Assembly (NCBI GenBank): GCA_036495685.1
Contig: DASXMJ010000228.1
Coordinates: forward strand, 1 to 59,117
Reading direction: 5' to 3'
DNA length: 59,117 nucleotides
Source: Candidatus Binataceae bacterium
Lineage (GTDB): Bacteria; Desulfobacterota; Binatia; Binatales; Binataceae
Of the stretch, positions 25,647 to 33,773 are shown piece by piece (position 1 is the first letter of the stretch; each line of letters starts with the position of its first letter). The notes beneath the pieces were generated by a model, which saw nothing but the letters and a program-made list of their open reading frames with translations, was not told where the DNA came from and made no database searches. The position numbers and the translations under genes are program-made.

Positions 25647-26912
25647 CTACGATGCTTGAGAACCCGCCAGAACTTCCTGCGCGGTGCGGATCCGACGAGC
25701 CAGTCGCGCCTCTTCGCTGGCCAGGTTCAGACAGGCCAGAGTCGCGATCGCGCCGAGAATATTCATCACGACGAACGTGTCGAAGGCGGCGTAGTACCCG
25801 CCGGACAGATCGAAGACTAGCCCGGCCCCGAATGGGCCCACCGCCGCGCCTAGCGTATTGAAGATGCCGGCTATTCCGCCTATCGATCCAAAACGTTTCA
25901 GACCCATCGATTCGGCTTGCAAAAGCGGAATCAGCACCAGCGGTGCACCAAGGGTGAGTCCGAAGACCAGGACGAACAGAGCCAGCATGACCCGATTGGC
26001 GGCGCCAAAGACCAGGGCGATTCCGAACGCGGCGCCGATAAAATTGACGGTCAATGCGATGCGCGCGCTTACCCGGTCCGAAAACAACCCCATCCCAAGT
26101 TTACCGATCGAAGCACAGACGAAGACTAGGCCCATCGCTCTGGCCGCCGCGGTCTGCGAGTAACCAAGGTTAATCAGGTGGTGAATCAGATGTAGCCCAG
26201 CACCGGCCGCTGAACAGGCAAACAAAAACTGCGCGGCAGAAACCATCCAGAATGACCGCGTACGAAACGCCTGGCCCAGTTCCAGCCCGGGCAGCGCATC
26301 GCTAGACGCCTGGAAGTTTTCTTTGGTTGCCTCGGGTGGACGACTGCGCACTTGTAAGACGACCAGCGGAAGAGCGATCAGCAGCATCGGCGCCGCCAGG
26401 GTTAGGTACGCCGCGCGCCATCCGCCCAAATCGAGGATCGCGAAATTACCCACCTGCGTCATGACCGCGCCACCCAGCGACGTTCCGGCAAAGGTGAGAC
26501 CCATGGCAATGCCGCGGCGCGCGCCAAACCAGTTGGCGACGATGAGTGCTGCGGGCAGGAGTGTTGCCGCGGCAATTCCGATTCCGAGGAGGAGATAGGC
26601 GGCCATCATCATCGGGAACGAGTCGGCGCGGCTGGCGATCACAAAGGCGGCGGCAGTCATTACGATGCCGACTATCATCACGATGCGTGCTTCCAGCCGG
26701 TCCAGAAGAATGCCGATCAGCGGCCCGCTAAGTCCTGCCGACAGCGCCAGCGCGCTGGTCAGCGAGGCAGTGCGTGTATGACTCCATCCGAAGTGTTTCA
26801 GCAGCTGAGGAAAAAACAGGCTCGTGGTGTTGTAGCCGGAGCCAAATATCAGGAACAACGTGACGAACAGACTCGCCACGAGGATCCATCCCTGCCGTTC
26901 GCGAGCCGTCAT
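25647..26912 (-). CDS. major facilitator superfamily transporter (OFA/MCT-like)
   Basis: A 421-aa carrier with about 12 hydrophobic segments and a polar central loop (RSRPPEATKENFQASSD, about 192-208). The first half has a GPLIGILLDRLEARIVM loop 2-3 motif with the usual Asp-Arg, and the style matches the oxalate/formate antiporter and monocarboxylate group. A transported carboxylate would fit a genome that oxidises formate, but that is only suggestive. It is separated by 8 nt from the permease gene downstream, so the two are probably cotranscribed. Confidence 0.82.
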   Translation of the reverse strand: MTARERQGWILVASLFVTLFLIFGSGYNTTSLFFPQLLKHFGWSHTRTASLTSALALSAGLSGPLIGILLDRLEARIVMIVGIVMTAAAFVIASRADSFPMMMAAYLLLGIGIAAATLLPAALIVANWFGARRGIAMGLTFAGTSLGGAVMTQVGNFAILDLGGWRAAYLTLAAPMLLIALPLVVLQVRSRPPEATKENFQASSDALPGLELGQAFRTRSFWMVSAAQFLFACSAAGAGLHLIHHLINLGYSQTAAARAMGLVFVCASIGKLGMGLFSDRVSARIALTVNFIGAAFGIALVFGAANRVMLALFVLVFGLTLGAPLVLIPLLQAESMGLKRFGSIGGIAGIFNTLGAAVGPFGAGLVFDLSGGYYAAFDTFVVMNILGAIATLACLNLASEEARLARRIRTAQEVLAGSQAS

Positions 26913-27093
26913 CGCTAGATTCCCCCGGCAACGCCCGATTCAGTCCCGGTGGCGCGCTAGTGTCTTATAGCCGTGAGTCTCGGAGGCGTCGAGCGCGTCC
27001 TTTAAGGGTAGGTCAGGCCCAGGGTGGACCGGACCCTGGCGGGATAGAATTTGCCACCTTGAACCGGAAGATCTGCCGACTTGGGGCTTAAAG

Positions 27094-27702
27094 CTACTCC
27101 AGCGCGCTCATCGGTACGTAGCCCTCGAGCCCGCTCTTCATTCTGATCTTCGTATAGTCGAGCGCCACGCCGATCACGTGAACGTTGTGTCCCTTGTGGA
27201 CCTCGGACACCTTCTTCGACCACTTGTTCGGCTTTTCCAGCACCGCAGAATCGGAGGTCAGCGTAAAAATCTTGTCGGTCGGTTTCACCAACTCGGCCGC
27301 CGCCGCGTCGATATAACCGGTCTCCCCCGATTTGAGTTTCACTTGCAGAAAATAGTGCGTCGCACCGGTAACGTCGATGAACTTTCCGCTTTGCGCCTGC
27401 TCGATTTGCTTGCTCGCCTTGTCGGGCTTGGCGAGGACGGCGGTGTCGTTGTTCAATTTGACGACCGCATGCGCCGGCTCGACTTCGAACTTGGTCGGCG
27501 CTCCCGCCTGGTGGCCCGTTGGAGCCGATGCCTGCTTGGGCGCTGGTTGTGGCGGCGGACTCTCGTCGGTGGGCACCACCGTGGTCTCGGGCACGTCGGA
27601 TTCGTTTACCTGGGCCCGAACCGTCCAGCAGTTCGCGTGTAACAGCGTCGCCGTCAGTATCGCGGTCGCTAGCGTTCGGATCGTTCCACCCCTGGCTTCC
27701 AT
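27094..27702 (-). CDS. secreted protein with two bacterial SH3 domains
   Basis: A 202-aa protein from the ATG at 27702, which has a strong GGAGGGGAGAGG ribosome-binding site. A signal peptide covers about residues 1-31 (ending TVRAQ), then a Pro-rich linker to about 75, then two SH3b-type repeats: NNDTAVLAKPDKASKQIEQ with GETGYIDAAA, and TSDSAVLEKPNKWSKKVSE with GLEGYVPMSALE. SH3b domains often bind peptidoglycan or partner proteins. It lies 28 nt after the radical SAM gene on the same strand. Function unknown. Confidence 0.8.
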   Translation of the reverse strand: MEARGGTIRTLATAILTATLLHANCWTVRAQVNESDVPETTVVPTDESPPPQPAPKQASAPTGHQAGAPTKFEVEPAHAVVKLNNDTAVLAKPDKASKQIEQAQSGKFIDVTGATHYFLQVKLKSGETGYIDAAAAELVKPTDKIFTLTSDSAVLEKPNKWSKKVSEVHKGHNVHVIGVALDYTKIRMKSGLEGYVPMSALE

Positions 27703-27730
27703 CGCCTCTCCCCTCCACCGCCACCGTCGT

Positions 27731-29497
27731 TCAACATGCGCCACACACCGTACATCGGTGCACGTCGCAAGGTTTGGTCTGGTGCTCATAGTGAGCCTTG
27801 CGGCGTTCCGACAGTAGAAACCATTTGTGAATGTGATGATCGATGAAGTCCCAGGGTAGGACCTCGTCATACGCGTAGCGGCGCGTCACGTAGAAATCGG
27901 GATTCGGCACTGAACCACGACCAGTCTCGGCCTCGCGGCGAATCTGCTTGAGTTCGCTCCAGATCTCGCCCGGCGATTGGCAATTCCTCTCGGTAAGGCG
28001 CTGGAGAATCGCGCCCACGCGACGGTCGCCCCGCGAAACCAGGGTCTGAAAGTATGCCTCGCGCGGAGATTCCGCATCTAGGTCGGCGCCGAGGCGCCCC
28101 AGCTCCGCCCGCAGCAAGGCGATCTTCCGGCGGGTGCTGCGCGGATCATCCATCGGATCCCACTGGAACGGGGTCCAAGGTTTGGGCACGAAAGGATTCA
28201 AAGACACGGTCACATGCCCGACGCGCTGGCGCGCCGCGCGCGCCCGTTCGAGAATCTTCGCAGTGAGCAGCGCTATCGCACGCACGTCGTCGTCACTTTC
28301 CTCCGGAAGCCCTACCATGAAATAAAGCTTCAGGTTTTCCACCCCCTCACCCACCATCATCGACGCGGCGCGTAAAATTTCCTCCTCGCTCAGGTTCTTG
28401 TTGATAATCCTGCGCATCCGCTCGCTGCCGGCTTCGGGTGCCACCGTCACGCTTCGCGCGCCGTTGCGTCCGAGCGCAGCCGCAAGTTGCGGCGAAATGC
28501 AATCCGCTTTCAGGGAAGAAGGCGACAGTCGGCCACCCGCATCGGCGACCCGCTCTGCGATCTCCGCAACTCCGGGCACGCTGGCCATTTCCGCGCCGAC
28601 CAGCCCGATAACCTTTCGCTCTCCAAGTCCGCGCCGCACCTCGGCTACAAGCTTGTCTGGCGACCGATAACGGATCGGACGATACATGAACCCGGCCGCA
28701 CAAAATCGGCAACCCCACTGGCATCCGCGGCTGGCTTCGACCAGGAACATATCACCGAAGACCGATTCCTCGGTGAGAATCAGCGAAGAGGTGTTGAAGC
28801 GATCGAGGTCGTGGATCAGACGCCTGCTGACGGTCGGTTTGGCCGGGCCTGAATAACCAACTCCCGCAAGCCGCCCCTCGTCGGCATACTCAGGATGGAA
28901 GTAATCCGGCAAGTAGGCGCCGGGGACCTCGGCCAGCGCCGCCAGCCGCGCCGGCTCGCGGCCTGTCGCAAGAAACCGCGCCAGAAACTCGGGCACCATC
29001 TCCTCGCCTTCACCAATCAAAAACAGATCGACGAACTCGGCGACCGGCTCGGGGTTCAGAAAAATCGCGGAGCCGCCCGCGATAATTAGCGGAAAGTTCC
29101 TGCCCGCGCGCTCGGCTCGTGTGAGCGGAACCCCCGCCATCCGCAGCACCCTGAGAACATTGAGATAGTCGGTCTCAAAGGCCACCGAGAAGGCGAGAAT
29201 GTCAAAATCCGATAGCGCGCGTCCGCGCTCAAAGGACAACAAGCGCCCGTTCCCCGCCTGCAGTGCAGCGCGCTCGTCGGGGTCCGGCAAGAACGCGCGC
29301 TCTGCATCGACGGACGGATGTGAATCGAAGATCTGGAAGATGGCCTGGTAGCCCAGGTTGGCCATCCCAAGGCGATAGAGGTTCGGGTAGATTACGCATA
29401 CCGAGACCTCGCCCCCCGAACGCCGCTCGTAGAGCAGTTTTTCCTGGGCGATCCTATCTAACGCGCGTTTGCGCGACAGATACTGGGTCTCTGGCAT
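27731..29497 (-). CDS. B12-binding-type radical SAM protein (TIGR03960-like)
   Basis: A 588-aa radical SAM protein. The N-terminal 230 residues form a cobalamin-binding-like domain (VCVIYPNLYRLGMANLGYQ; FDILAFSVAFETDYLN). The SAM cluster motif is Cys259, 263 and 266 (RGCQWGCRFCAAGF), followed by GLVGAEMAS and VTVAPEAGSERMRRIINKN. The C-terminus ends in four cysteines, 577, 582, 585 and 588 (CDVHRCTVCGAC), suggesting an extra metal or Fe-S site. This matches the uncharacterised family TIGR03960, often fused or next to TIGR03936; that partner is absent here. The reaction is unknown. Confidence 0.85.
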   Translation of the reverse strand: MPETQYLSRKRALDRIAQEKLLYERRSGGEVSVCVIYPNLYRLGMANLGYQAIFQIFDSHPSVDAERAFLPDPDERAALQAGNGRLLSFERGRALSDFDILAFSVAFETDYLNVLRVLRMAGVPLTRAERAGRNFPLIIAGGSAIFLNPEPVAEFVDLFLIGEGEEMVPEFLARFLATGREPARLAALAEVPGAYLPDYFHPEYADEGRLAGVGYSGPAKPTVSRRLIHDLDRFNTSSLILTEESVFGDMFLVEASRGCQWGCRFCAAGFMYRPIRYRSPDKLVAEVRRGLGERKVIGLVGAEMASVPGVAEIAERVADAGGRLSPSSLKADCISPQLAAALGRNGARSVTVAPEAGSERMRRIINKNLSEEEILRAASMMVGEGVENLKLYFMVGLPEESDDDVRAIALLTAKILERARAARQRVGHVTVSLNPFVPKPWTPFQWDPMDDPRSTRRKIALLRAELGRLGADLDAESPREAYFQTLVSRGDRRVGAILQRLTERNCQSPGEIWSELKQIRREAETGRGSVPNPDFYVTRRYAYDEVLPWDFIDHHIHKWFLLSERRKAHYEHQTKPCDVHRCTVCGAC

Positions 29498-29589
29498 TGA
29501 CTCCTAGATTATCGCCCCGGTTCAGGGCCGCTCAAGTGGGCGCAAATCGTTCTACACTTGGTGCAACGTAAAGGTTTTGCCCTCGCGAG

Positions 29590-30435
29590 CTAAGCTCCAC
29601 CGCACGTGGGTCCAATCACGCGCTCAGGATGCGTGTACACGTTGAACGCGCCATCGCGCAGAAATCCCAGCAGAGTGACTCCGACTTGGTCCGCCAATTC
29701 CACCGCCAGCGACGAGGGCGCCGACACCGCCGCCAGCAGCGGCGCCCCAGCGGCCGCCACCTTCTGGACTATTTCGAAGCTCAATCTTCCACTCACCATC
29801 ACCAGCGAATCGTCGAGCGGTAGCGCGTTCCGACCCATCGCCCACCCGATAAGCTTGTCGACCGCATTGTGGCGGCCAATGTCTTCGCGCAGCGCGCGCA
29901 GAGCTCCGGACCGATCGAACAGGGCCGCGGCGTGGACTCCCCCGGTCTCGGCAAAAATTGTCTGCTCGCCACGCATCTTGGCGCTTAGGCTCAGCAGTAC
30001 CGCTGCCTCCAGCGCAAAGTTGCCGGGGGAAAGCGGAGCGATTCTCCTTTCAATGGCCTCGATGGAGGTCTTGCCGCAGAGTCCGCAACTCGCGGTCATC
30101 GCGAAGTTGCGTTGCAGCCGTTCGCGCAAGTCTTCGACCGGCACGTGCAGAATGACGTCGATGACGTTGGGCTCGGGCTTTCCGGCCCTTCCGCGCACCC
30201 GCCGAATCTCGCCAATCTCATTCGCAGCACTGACAAATCCTTCGGCGAAAAGAAATCCCGTGACCAGCTCCTCGTCATCGCCCGGGGTCCTCATCGTGAC
30301 TGTGAAGCGGCGCCCGGCCAGACGAATCTCCAGCGGTTCCTCGACTGCCAGCAGATCCCGCCCACTCCTGAAGCTCGACGCGCGCCATCGCCGCGTCGCG
30401 CGCTCCAGGGTTTTCTTGCCGCCGAAATCCGCCAC
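29590..30435 (-). CDS. fdhD: formate dehydrogenase accessory sulfurtransferase
   Basis: Transfers sulfur from a cysteine desulfurase to the molybdenum cofactor of formate dehydrogenase, which is needed for activity. 281 aa, complete. The catalytic CxxC pair is Cys117-Cys120 (ASCGLCGK). Family blocks VEEPLEIRLAGRRFTVTMRTPGDDEELVTGF, read in parts, and REDIGRHNAVDKLIGWA and SGRLSFEIVQK are intact. The first codon is GTG. It is the only complete fdhD in the window; a broken paralogue sits after fdsD, so this copy probably serves the Fds enzyme 3 kb away. Confidence 0.95.
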   Translation of the reverse strand: MADFGGKKTLERATRRWRASSFRSGRDLLAVEEPLEIRLAGRRFTVTMRTPGDDEELVTGFLFAEGFVSAANEIGEIRRVRGRAGKPEPNVIDVILHVPVEDLRERLQRNFAMTASCGLCGKTSIEAIERRIAPLSPGNFALEAAVLLSLSAKMRGEQTIFAETGGVHAAALFDRSGALRALREDIGRHNAVDKLIGWAMGRNALPLDDSLVMVSGRLSFEIVQKVAAAGAPLLAAVSAPSSLAVELADQVGVTLLGFLRDGAFNVYTHPERVIGPTCGGA

Positions 30436-30489
30436 TATGGTAGATTATCATTGCCCTCGAGAAGCGTGAACCTCCGGGAGGAAGTGTCG

Positions 30490-30621
30490 ATGAATCGCCA
30501 GCCGGTCAGTCCCGATACCACTCACAGGGTCGCGCGGAGTCTCCTGAGGAAGCGGGAGGTGGTCGCCGCGCCGCGTCCGAAGTCACCGACGTTGCGATTG
30601 GTGACAGCGAGCGTTGGATGA
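30490..30621 (+). CDS. possible 43-aa basic small protein
   Basis: A short frame, MNRQPVSPDTTHRVARSLLR then KREVVAAPRPKSPTLRLVTA and SVG, begins at an ATG with a strong GGGAGGAAG ribosome-binding site 6-8 nt upstream. The product is Arg/Lys-rich with no cysteines or membrane segment. It diverges from fdhD and runs toward the 3' end of the decayed caiB. No family is recognised. The ribosome-binding site is the main support; it could also be chance or an older gene remnant. Confidence 0.4.
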   Translation: MNRQPVSPDTTHRVARSLLRKREVVAAPRPKSPTLRLVTASVG

Positions 30622-30691
30622 ATCGACAGTGTGCGGAGGACTGATTCTCGCGAGCGGTATCGTCGACCCTGCGCCATCCCCGATGCGTCTT

Positions 30692-31598
30692 TCAGGTTCT
30701 GCGACTCCTGGTTTTCAGCGCTTCGGCGGTCAGTTCCAGGCGCACGTCAGCGTTGCGGATGCCATCGACCGGCGTTTTGAAGCGCTCGTCGCTCAGCCAT
30801 TCGAGCCGTTAGAGCGCGCGGCACATCCCCTGCCATTCGGAATCGGTGTTGGCGGCGGCGGTGATATAGCCGTCGGTGGTCTCGAAGATCAGCTCGCGCG
30901 CGCGAGCCACGCGGATACTGCTGCGGTTGTTGCCGACGAACGTGTAAGCGGCCATCCCCTCGGGCCACAGGGGGGCGATTACCGCATCCAGCATCGCCAG
31001 CCGCACGTGCTGTCCCTCGCCGGTGCGTTGGCGCGCGAGCAGCGCCACGGTCATCGCCTGCACGGCGGTGAGCGCGGTGACCTTGTCCGGGATGATCAGG
31101 CGAATCATGTGCGGCCGCCCGGTTTCGACGTCGGCCTGGATCGCGGCGAGTCCCGAGAGCGCCTGGATTACAGGATCATAAACCCACTGGTCTGCGTAAG
31201 GCCCGCTCTCGCCGCTTATCGAGACGTAAACCAAATCGGGTTTGACCCCGCGCAGCGCCGCCTCGCCGATGCCGAGCCGCTCGGCGACGCCAGGCCGATG
31301 GTTTTGCACGAAGAGATCGGCGCGCGCGACCATCCGCTTGAGCAGCTCGAGCTCGCGCGGATCGCGCAGGTTAATCGCGGCCGAACGCTTGTTGCGATTG
31401 ATCACGGCGAACGCGGGAGCGACGCCGCGCCGCGTGCCGCCCATCGCGCGCGTGAAATCGCCGATTCCCGGCGGCTCGACCTTTTGACTATGTCGGCGCC
31501 CTGATCGCCAGGATCATCGTCGCCATCGGGCCGGAGAGGTTCTGCGTGACGTCAATGACGCGGATGCCGCTCAACGGACCGGTGGGCGATGCTGCCAT
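30692..31598 (-). pseudogene. CaiB/BaiF family CoA-transferase pseudogene
   Basis: Remains of a class III CoA-transferase. From the ATG at 31598 (ribosome-binding site AGAGGAA) the frame reads PLSGIRVIDVTQNLSGPMAT, then shifts near 31505; the next frame continues GDQGADIVK and shifts again near 31482 into VEPPGIGDFTRAMGGTRRG. The long middle part is open (QNHRPGVAERLGIG; LVYVSISGESGPYADQ; EGQHVRLAMLDAVIAP). An in-frame TAA at 30809-30811 follows MCRAL, after which family-like sequence resumes (RLEWLSDERFKTPVDGIRNAD) to a stop at 30692. The C-terminal third of a normal CaiB protein is missing. It follows the LLM gene by 54 nt on the same strand. Confidence 0.88.
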
Positions 31599-31652
31599 GA
31601 TCGCGTTCCTCTTTTGATAGCCGCCGAGGGCGCGCCTGCGGGCGTGCAGCGA

Positions 31653-32570
31653 TTAACGAAACGCGGGGAGGACCTCTTTGGCGATTGTTTCCATGTTGTG
31701 TTCGATATCCTCGTGGCGGCAGGCCCAGCTGAACATCACGCTGCGCGCGCCGGCGTCCACGTATTCGCGCAGGCGCTTGCGGCAATCTTCGGGACTGCCG
31801 TAGAGCACGTAGCGGCCGGCGATCTTCGAGAAATCCTGGGCATAGTTTTTGCCCAGCGAGCGCGCGGCCACTTCTGCGGCTTCTTTGCGATCCGGATAGA
31901 CCGAAGTGAAGATGAAGAGCCCCGGGCGAAACGCGCTCATGTCGCGTCCCTCTTCGCGGCCGAATGCTTCGATCTTGGAGATGCTCTCGCGCAGCATCTC
32001 CGGCGTGTACATGTAGGGCAGCCATCCGTTGGCGTACTTTGCCGCGCGGCGCATCGCCGGCTCCTTGCGTCCGGCAACCCAGATCGGCGGATGAGGCTCT
32101 TGTGTCGGCGCGGGATCGAGCGTGACGCCGGAGAAGCGCGAGTAGCGGCCATTGAAGGTGACGTCTCGTTCGGTCCACAGGCGGCGAATCACTTCGAGGG
32201 CTTCGTTCGAGCGCGACGCGCGCTGTTTGACCGGCACGCCGATCGCCTCGAATTCTTTGGGAAATTCGCCGCCGATGCCGATGCCTAGGTGGTAACGGCC
32301 GCCGGAGGCGACGTCGAGCACCGCAGCCTGCTTCGCCAGCATCACGGGGTTGTACAGCGGCAGCAGCACGATCGAGCTCATCAGCCTGATCTTCTCGGTG
32401 GCGCCCGCGGCCATCGCGAGCGCGATGAGCGAATTTGAAACCGGCCCGTGGAACATCACGTGTTCGCCGCAGGTCAGGTAGTCGTAGCCGAGGCGCTCGG
32501 CAGACTGTGCGAACTCGACCACACCTTTAACCGAGGTCAGCGCCACGCCAAATTCAATCGATGATGCCAC
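31653..32570 (-). CDS. LLM class F420-dependent oxidoreductase (TIGR03619-like)
   Basis: Second luciferase-like oxidoreductase of the window, 305 aa. Landmarks: QSAERLGYDYLTCGEHV, SSIVLLPLYNPVMLAKQAA, SGGRYHLGIGIGGEFPKEFEA, PPIWVAGRKEPAMRRAAKYA and the C-terminal YGSPEDCRKRLREYVDAGA. This pattern matches the F420-dependent subfamily TIGR03619, of unknown substrate. The first codon is a GTG with a strong GGAGGAA ribosome-binding site. Its downstream neighbour, a CaiB-type CoA-transferase, is decayed, so a former two-gene pathway for an acyl-CoA or acid may have been lost. Confidence 0.87.
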   Translation of the reverse strand: MASSIEFGVALTSVKGVVEFAQSAERLGYDYLTCGEHVMFHGPVSNSLIALAMAAGATEKIRLMSSIVLLPLYNPVMLAKQAAVLDVASGGRYHLGIGIGGEFPKEFEAIGVPVKQRASRSNEALEVIRRLWTERDVTFNGRYSRFSGVTLDPAPTQEPHPPIWVAGRKEPAMRRAAKYANGWLPYMYTPEMLRESISKIEAFGREEGRDMSAFRPGLFIFTSVYPDRKEAAEVAARSLGKNYAQDFSKIAGRYVLYGSPEDCRKRLREYVDAGARSVMFSWACRHEDIEHNMETIAKEVLPAFR

Positions 32571-32680
32571 CGTGTTCCTCCGGTTCGGTCCAAGCGGGTG
32601 CGCGAATGGCGACCGCGCTCCGTTTCACGCCGCGGACTTGATGCCGCACACCCGATGCTGCAAAAAGCTACTGCGCCCGC

Positions 32681-33130
32681 TCAGCGCTGCGCGAACTCCG
32701 CCAGAGCCGCCGCCAAGTTATGACTGTGCCTGGCGCCGCCCCCGAGGTTGATCAGCGCGTAGCGCTCGTCTGCATCCAGGCGCTCCCACGCCGCCTGGTC
32801 CAGGCGCGCCCTCGGCGCGCGCTGCGCCGCGACCTCCGCCGGCAACGTGTGCGGCGGTTCTGCGATCGCGCGCTCGCTTTCGGCCAGCGTCTTGGGCTGC
32901 TCGCCGCAAGCGCGCTCGACCGCCTCGGCGATGAACAGGTTGAGGGTTTCGCGTTGGTTTTCATGGTCGATCGGGAGATGACAGATGGCCAGGCGCTCAC
33001 CGCGGCCGAGCGCTTGCCACTGCTTGAGCCCGATTTTGACGCCGACGCGGTCCAGCTTTTGCCGCACTGCCATCGGAACGCCGGCGAGCGACTGGTGCAT
33101 CTCCTCCTCGAACATGAATTCGCGCATCAT
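32681..33130 (-). CDS. nitrate-reductase-associated protein (Nitr_red_assoc-like)
   Basis: A protein of about 149 aa from the ATG at 33130 (a second ATG follows directly); GGAGAG lies 6 nt upstream. The start FMFEEEMHQSLAGVPMAVRQ and KLDRVGVKIGLKQWQALGRGER match the small family called nitrate reductase associated protein (Nitr_red_assoc), often linked to assimilatory nitrate reductase. No nitrate reductase is in the window; it diverges from the fds formate dehydrogenase operon across 157 nt. The second half repeats the family-like phrase LDQAAWERLDADERYALI. Its role is not established. Confidence 0.78.
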   Translation of the reverse strand: MMREFMFEEEMHQSLAGVPMAVRQKLDRVGVKIGLKQWQALGRGERLAICHLPIDHENQRETLNLFIAEAVERACGEQPKTLAESERAIAEPPHTLPAEVAAQRAPRARLDQAAWERLDADERYALINLGGGARHSHNLAAALAEFAQR

Positions 33131-33287
33131 GAGTGACTCTCCGTCAGGCGATCCTAACAATTGTCGGGGCGCGCTCCCAAATACGAAAAACACAGACCGG
33201 CCGCGACAGCAATCGCGCGCCGCCGACGCTCTTGACGGGGGCGCTCCCGCTGGCGGAACCTTGAGCGGGGAAGGACTCGATATCCCG

Positions 33288-33773
33288 ATGAACTCTGCGC
33301 GAAACGGCTTCGACCCGCAGGCGGTGGAAGCGATCGCGACGCGTCTTCGAGCGCAGCCGGGCGCGCTGATGCTTATTCTGCGCGAAGTTCAGGATCGCCT
33401 GGGCTGGGTGCCGGCGGCGAGCGTGCCGGTGATAGCGCAGGTGCTGAATCTATCCCGCGCCGAGGTCCATGGCGTGGTCACCTTCTATCATGATTTTCGC
33501 CATGAGCCGCCGGGACACAACGTGCTCAGACTTTGCCACGCCGAGTCGTGCCAGGCCATGGGCGCGGTCGCGCTCGCCGAGCATGCCTGTCGCCGCCTCG
33601 GTATCGGCTTCGGCGAGACCACACCCGATCGCGAGTTCACGCTGGAAGCCGTCTATTGCCTTGGGAATTGCGGATGCTCGCCGGCGATGCTGCTCAACGG
33701 GGAACCGTACGGGCGGCTGACGCCCGAGCGCCTCGATGACCTGCTGGCCGAATGCCGGGAGAATCGCCGATGA
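33288..33773 (+). CDS. fdsG: NAD-dependent formate dehydrogenase gamma subunit
   Basis: NuoE-like [2Fe-2S] subunit of the soluble NAD-linked formate dehydrogenase; 161 aa. Cluster ligands are Cys83, 88 (LCHAESC), 124 and 128 (YCLGNC). It begins an operon fdsG-fdsB-fdsA-fdsD. I chose the ATG at 33288, with GGGGAAGGA about 10 nt upstream; the open frame extends further but overlaps the divergent gene. Its stop overlaps the fdsB start as ATGA. HoxE or NuoE are close relatives; the downstream catalytic subunit fixes the identity. Confidence 0.93.
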   Translation: MNSARNGFDPQAVEAIATRLRAQPGALMLILREVQDRLGWVPAASVPVIAQVLNLSRAEVHGVVTFYHDFRHEPPGHNVLRLCHAESCQAMGAVALAEHACRRLGIGFGETTPDREFTLEAVYCLGNCGCSPAMLLNGEPYGRLTPERLDDLLAECRENRR

